64,000 nucleotides of DNA from Anaerovibrio slackiae (GTDB lineage: Bacteria > Bacillota > Negativicutes > Selenomonadales > Selenomonadaceae): the NCBI RefSeq assembly GCF_009695585.1, contig NZ_VUNR01000011.1:1-64000 (forward strand), in the 5' to 3' direction. The translations under genes were made by a program, and so were the position numbers. This document shows positions 62,701 to 64,000 of the stretch, one piece after another (positions within the stretch are counted from its first letter, which is position 1; each line of letters starts with the position of its first letter). Under the pieces are notes generated by a model. The model saw only the letters and a list, made by a program, of their open reading frames with translations, ran no database searches and had not been told where the DNA came from.

Positions 62701-63145
62701 GTATATTGAGGCGAACAAAGAAAGCCTGGCTATATTCAAGCTTATTCATAACAAGCCTATTACTGATGTGGAACTGGCTGATTTACAGAATGTTTTTCTG
62801 CGGCAGCTGGGCAGTGAGGATGATTATAAAAAGGAATTTGGTGCAACTCCTTTGGGAATACTTATCCGCAATATTGCAGGGATGGATAAGGAAGCTGTTC
62901 ATGAAGCCTTTGCCGATTTTATTAACAGTCAAAGGCTTAACCAAAATCAGATTGTCTTTGTTGACAAATTGGTGGAGTATGTACGGGTAAATGGGTATGT
63001 AAAGACAGGTGATGTTTTTGACCATGCGCCTTTTGACAAGCCAAAATCAATGTATGATATGTTTGAGATGCCGCAGATAGAGGAGATTTGGAATATTATT
63101 GATTCTTTTAGCAGGAACGCCCTTGTGCAGGATGATGCAGTGTAG
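59771..63145 (+). CDS. hsdR: Type I restriction endonuclease subunit R
   Basis: The 1124-residue motor/nuclease has an N-terminal DUF4145-like helical domain (about 1-115), a coiled linker, the PD-(D/E)xK nuclease (GYIDYLLFGDDGKPLAVVEA, Glu-x-Lys near 260), and SF2 helicase motifs: MATGTGKTRT near 373, DEAH near 473, LTATPK near 497 and QMIGRGTRLCRD near 705. It cleaves unmodified DNA at a distance after ATP-driven translocation. It lies outside the invertible segment in the hsdM orientation. RBS AAGGGGATG. Confidence 0.95.
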   Translation: MSNFAFLAGLTNFKMFAAAAIEAEKVYATSPAMCAIGCRKALELAVKWVYAADKTIEMPYRDNLQSLIHEPSFKDAVDERTWVKLPYIIKLGNLSVHTERNVRPEEVIFSLKGLFEFIQWINYCYGSDEERFFDEKLIPKKRVQLDVDKIKQQESLLAIKDEKLKEMEKQLAAMAAELAAAKAVHTEQRSFNPEEISEYETRKRYIDLDLKLMGWKFKGTDGYNVSEEYEVNDMTGVLGQKGYIDYLLFGDDGKPLAVVEAKRTSLDAKKGKIQAELYADCVERKFGRRPFIFYTNGFETYFWDDKSMPDRLVSSVFSKEDLEKLVNRRSFAKDSGMYEINREISGRKYQMEAIRSVCDGLRKKVRRHLLVMATGTGKTRTAAGLVDILSRSGHVTNILFLADRRALVKQARDAFKDYLPKMSLCNLCENKQDYNARIVFSTYPTILGAIDDTKSKDGSILYTPAHFDLIIIDEAHRSIFKKYKVIFDYFDAVLVGLTATPKTDVDTNTYDFFQLEDDVPTFAYEYETAVEEGYLVPYYNYEVKTKFVCEGIKYDELSDEEKQRYEEDFAEDDVVPAYISESLINKRVFNKGTVDRVITDLMSRGIKINGGDKLGKSIIFAATKEHARYIVERFDALYPQYAGHFAACVVCSDDYAQTVIDDFKIAEKAPFIAVSVDMMDTGIDVPEAVNLVFFKKVRSKSKFWQMIGRGTRLCRDLNCVDTQSGEYADKKYFLIFDYGQNFDFFRTHKKGFENGAVQSLTESIFIKQVRLIKELQEPVFAEARYQQFRDELIGIIVGQIQALNRQSVVVRLKRRYVDKYNHADAFTCLSEDAKGELIKELAPLVYNDEQDEFAKRFDNFMYGMMLALIGKHSSFKSAKKQLIKTADLLIAKAVIPQIKNKLPEIQAVQADEYWEANDILLFEHTRKQLRGLVQLLYDGRRMKIIKTVLTDPVLDEKEGQTLPQEENFENYKRKVNQYIEANKESLAIFKLIHNKPITDVELADLQNVFLRQLGSEDDYKKEFGATPLGILIRNIAGMDKEAVHEAFADFINSQRLNQNQIVFVDKLVEYVRVNGYVKTGDVFDHAPFDKPKSMYDMFEMPQIEEIWNIIDSFSRNALVQDDAV

Positions 63146-63351
63146 CTTTACCCTGTCAAGGATTTTCCAATAAAGCACAATGATTTGTTCGGTTGTAGAA
63201 GTAGAAGGAGTGAGTGATTATCATAGCAGTAAAGATACTTTGTATATCTCGTGCTTTACTTACAGGTGAATTATGATGCGGAATTATTGGAATTAAATGA
63301 AAAAATATGTTGATAATCATACATGATACAATAAAAATTGAGGTGGTTGAT

Positions 63352-63621
63352 ATGATGCATTTCTATACAGAGATGGAAGGCTGGACAACGTTGTTTTCGG
63401 ATATTATGGTAGGAGATTATGACCAGGAAAGCATCAAGTTGATATTTGAGAAGCCGATAGAGAATGGGTTTGCTCATGGGGAGCTAATGCTTCCTGATAT
63501 GACATGGAATAAACAGTTGTCTATGACTGAGGATGATGTGTTTTACCTTGAGCAATACGCTTTAGATAATTCTCCGTTGATTTGGGAACTTTCAAGGGAG
63601 GGAAATGGATGCCTACAGTAA
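63352..63621 (+). CDS. Small hypothetical protein paired with DUF4160
   Basis: The 89-residue acidic protein (MMHFYTEMEGWTTLFSDI ... ELSREGNGCLQ) is not recognised. GAGGTGG precedes the start and it overlaps the next gene by 13 bases, so the two are translationally coupled. DUF4160 genes are often paired with a small partner such as DUF2442, but this protein does not clearly match that family. Confidence 0.6.
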   Translation: MMHFYTEMEGWTTLFSDIMVGDYDQESIKLIFEKPIENGFAHGELMLPDMTWNKQLSMTEDDVFYLEQYALDNSPLIWELSREGNGCLQ

Positions 63622-63863
63622 TAAAACTTGGCGCATATACCATATTTATATGGACTAATGACCACGAACCTGTACATGTTCATGTATGCAAAGGCAGCCC
63701 TCATGAAAATGCTACGAAGATCATGGTTCCTGCTGATGGTTCTCCTTATGTCGAACACAATAAGGATAAGATACCAAACAAGGATATGAAAACAATATTG
63801 CGCTGGATAGCTCAAAATAAAGGAAGAATATATCTGATGTGGTATCGAATCCATCAAGACTAG
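63609..63863 (+). CDS. DUF4160 family protein
   Basis: The 84-residue protein has PTVIKLGAYTIFIWTNDHEP and HVHVCKGSPHENATKI, the DUF4160 core with its His-rich start. The family is small, of unknown function, and often found in toxin-antitoxin-like gene pairs. AAGGGAGGG precedes ATG 63609. Confidence 0.8.
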   Translation: MPTVIKLGAYTIFIWTNDHEPVHVHVCKGSPHENATKIMVPADGSPYVEHNKDKIPNKDMKTILRWIAQNKGRIYLMWYRIHQD

Positions 63864-63876
63864 TATAGTGATGAAG

Positions 63877-63910
63877 GGCGTATCTATTGTTATAATTGGT
63901 ATGCCTTTTT
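63877..63910 (+). terminator. Terminator after the DUF4160 pair
   Basis: GGCGTATC pairs with GGTATGCC using two wobble pairs, followed by TTTTT. Confidence 0.6.
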
Positions 63911-63990
63911 GGTTGTATAGCTTTGTTCTGCCAAGGATTTTGTAGTGAAGTGGTGTGCAATTGTTTTGCAAAGGAAAGAATGAGATAAAT

Positions 63991-64000
63991 ATGGCTAATC
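63991..64000 (+). CDS. Possible start of the next gene (cut by the window)
   Basis: ATGGCTAATC follows AAAGGAAAG by about 12 bases. Only three codons are visible, so nothing can be said of the product. Confidence 0.3.

Overview
The window looks like chromosomal DNA of an anaerobic, diderm (outer-membrane) Firmicute of the Negativicutes, close to Selenomonas or Anaerovibrio. This is an inference from gene content. A fumarase and membrane fumarate reductase block plus malic enzyme fit succinate/propionate fermentation. Firmicute-style Shine-Dalgarno sites occur together with an outer-membrane beta-barrel and CsgG-like proteins. Housekeeping genes are moderately GC-rich. The 25-43 kb surface-protein region and the restriction locus are clearly AT-richer.

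Layout. 0-0.13 kb: right end of an IS200/IS605 element with the last 35 codons of tnpB. 0.1-5.4 kb: a small secreted Ada-like protein, malic enzyme, an MNT/HEPN pair with an acidic partner protein, a GltD-like oxidoreductase and rpsT. 5.6-16.3 kb: lepA, a 1414-residue 2-hydroxyacyl-CoA dehydratase activase-like protein, two tandem DUF445 proteins, and a chemotaxis-type receptor fused to a PhnD-like binding domain. 16.4-20.0 kb (minus): murQ-murP-mupG for MurNAc-6-phosphate recycling. 20.2-23.5 kb: a diguanylate cyclase whose 3' end and terminator recur on the far side of a DUF1016 nuclease gene.

23.6-43 kb is the most unusual part. A large XRE-type regulator is divergent from about 18 genes, nearly all encoding exported proteins: five CsgG-like proteins plus one CsgG with a long Ser/Asn-rich tail, three FlgT/LPP20-like proteins, an outer-membrane beta-barrel, a dockerin-bearing protein, a CAP protein, and six members of a secreted family I do not recognise. 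The core is a three-gene module (two unknown-family proteins plus one CsgG-like protein) present three times in tandem. A 26-bp element with two TGTCACA direct repeats lies upstream of both the first gene and the 40.6 kb gene group, and may be the operator of the divergent regulator. I read this as a candidate undescribed surface-assembly or export system.

43.5-52.9 kb returns to housekeeping: a thioesterase, a CofE-like ligase, CrcB, RNase PH, RdgB, a YfcE-like phosphodiesterase, and a fumarase/fumarate reductase block (fumA-fumB-sdhC-frdA-frdB).

53-63.9 kb is a type I restriction-modification locus: hsdM, two oppositely oriented hsdS genes, a tyrosine recombinase, an in-frame MNT-HEPN fusion, and hsdR. 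The whole hsdS/recombinase cassette is bounded by about 232-bp inverted repeats, and the two hsdS genes share a 33-bp inverted repeat in their centres. This is the architecture of a phase-variable, invertible specificity system. Two small genes, one a DUF4160 protein, follow hsdR.
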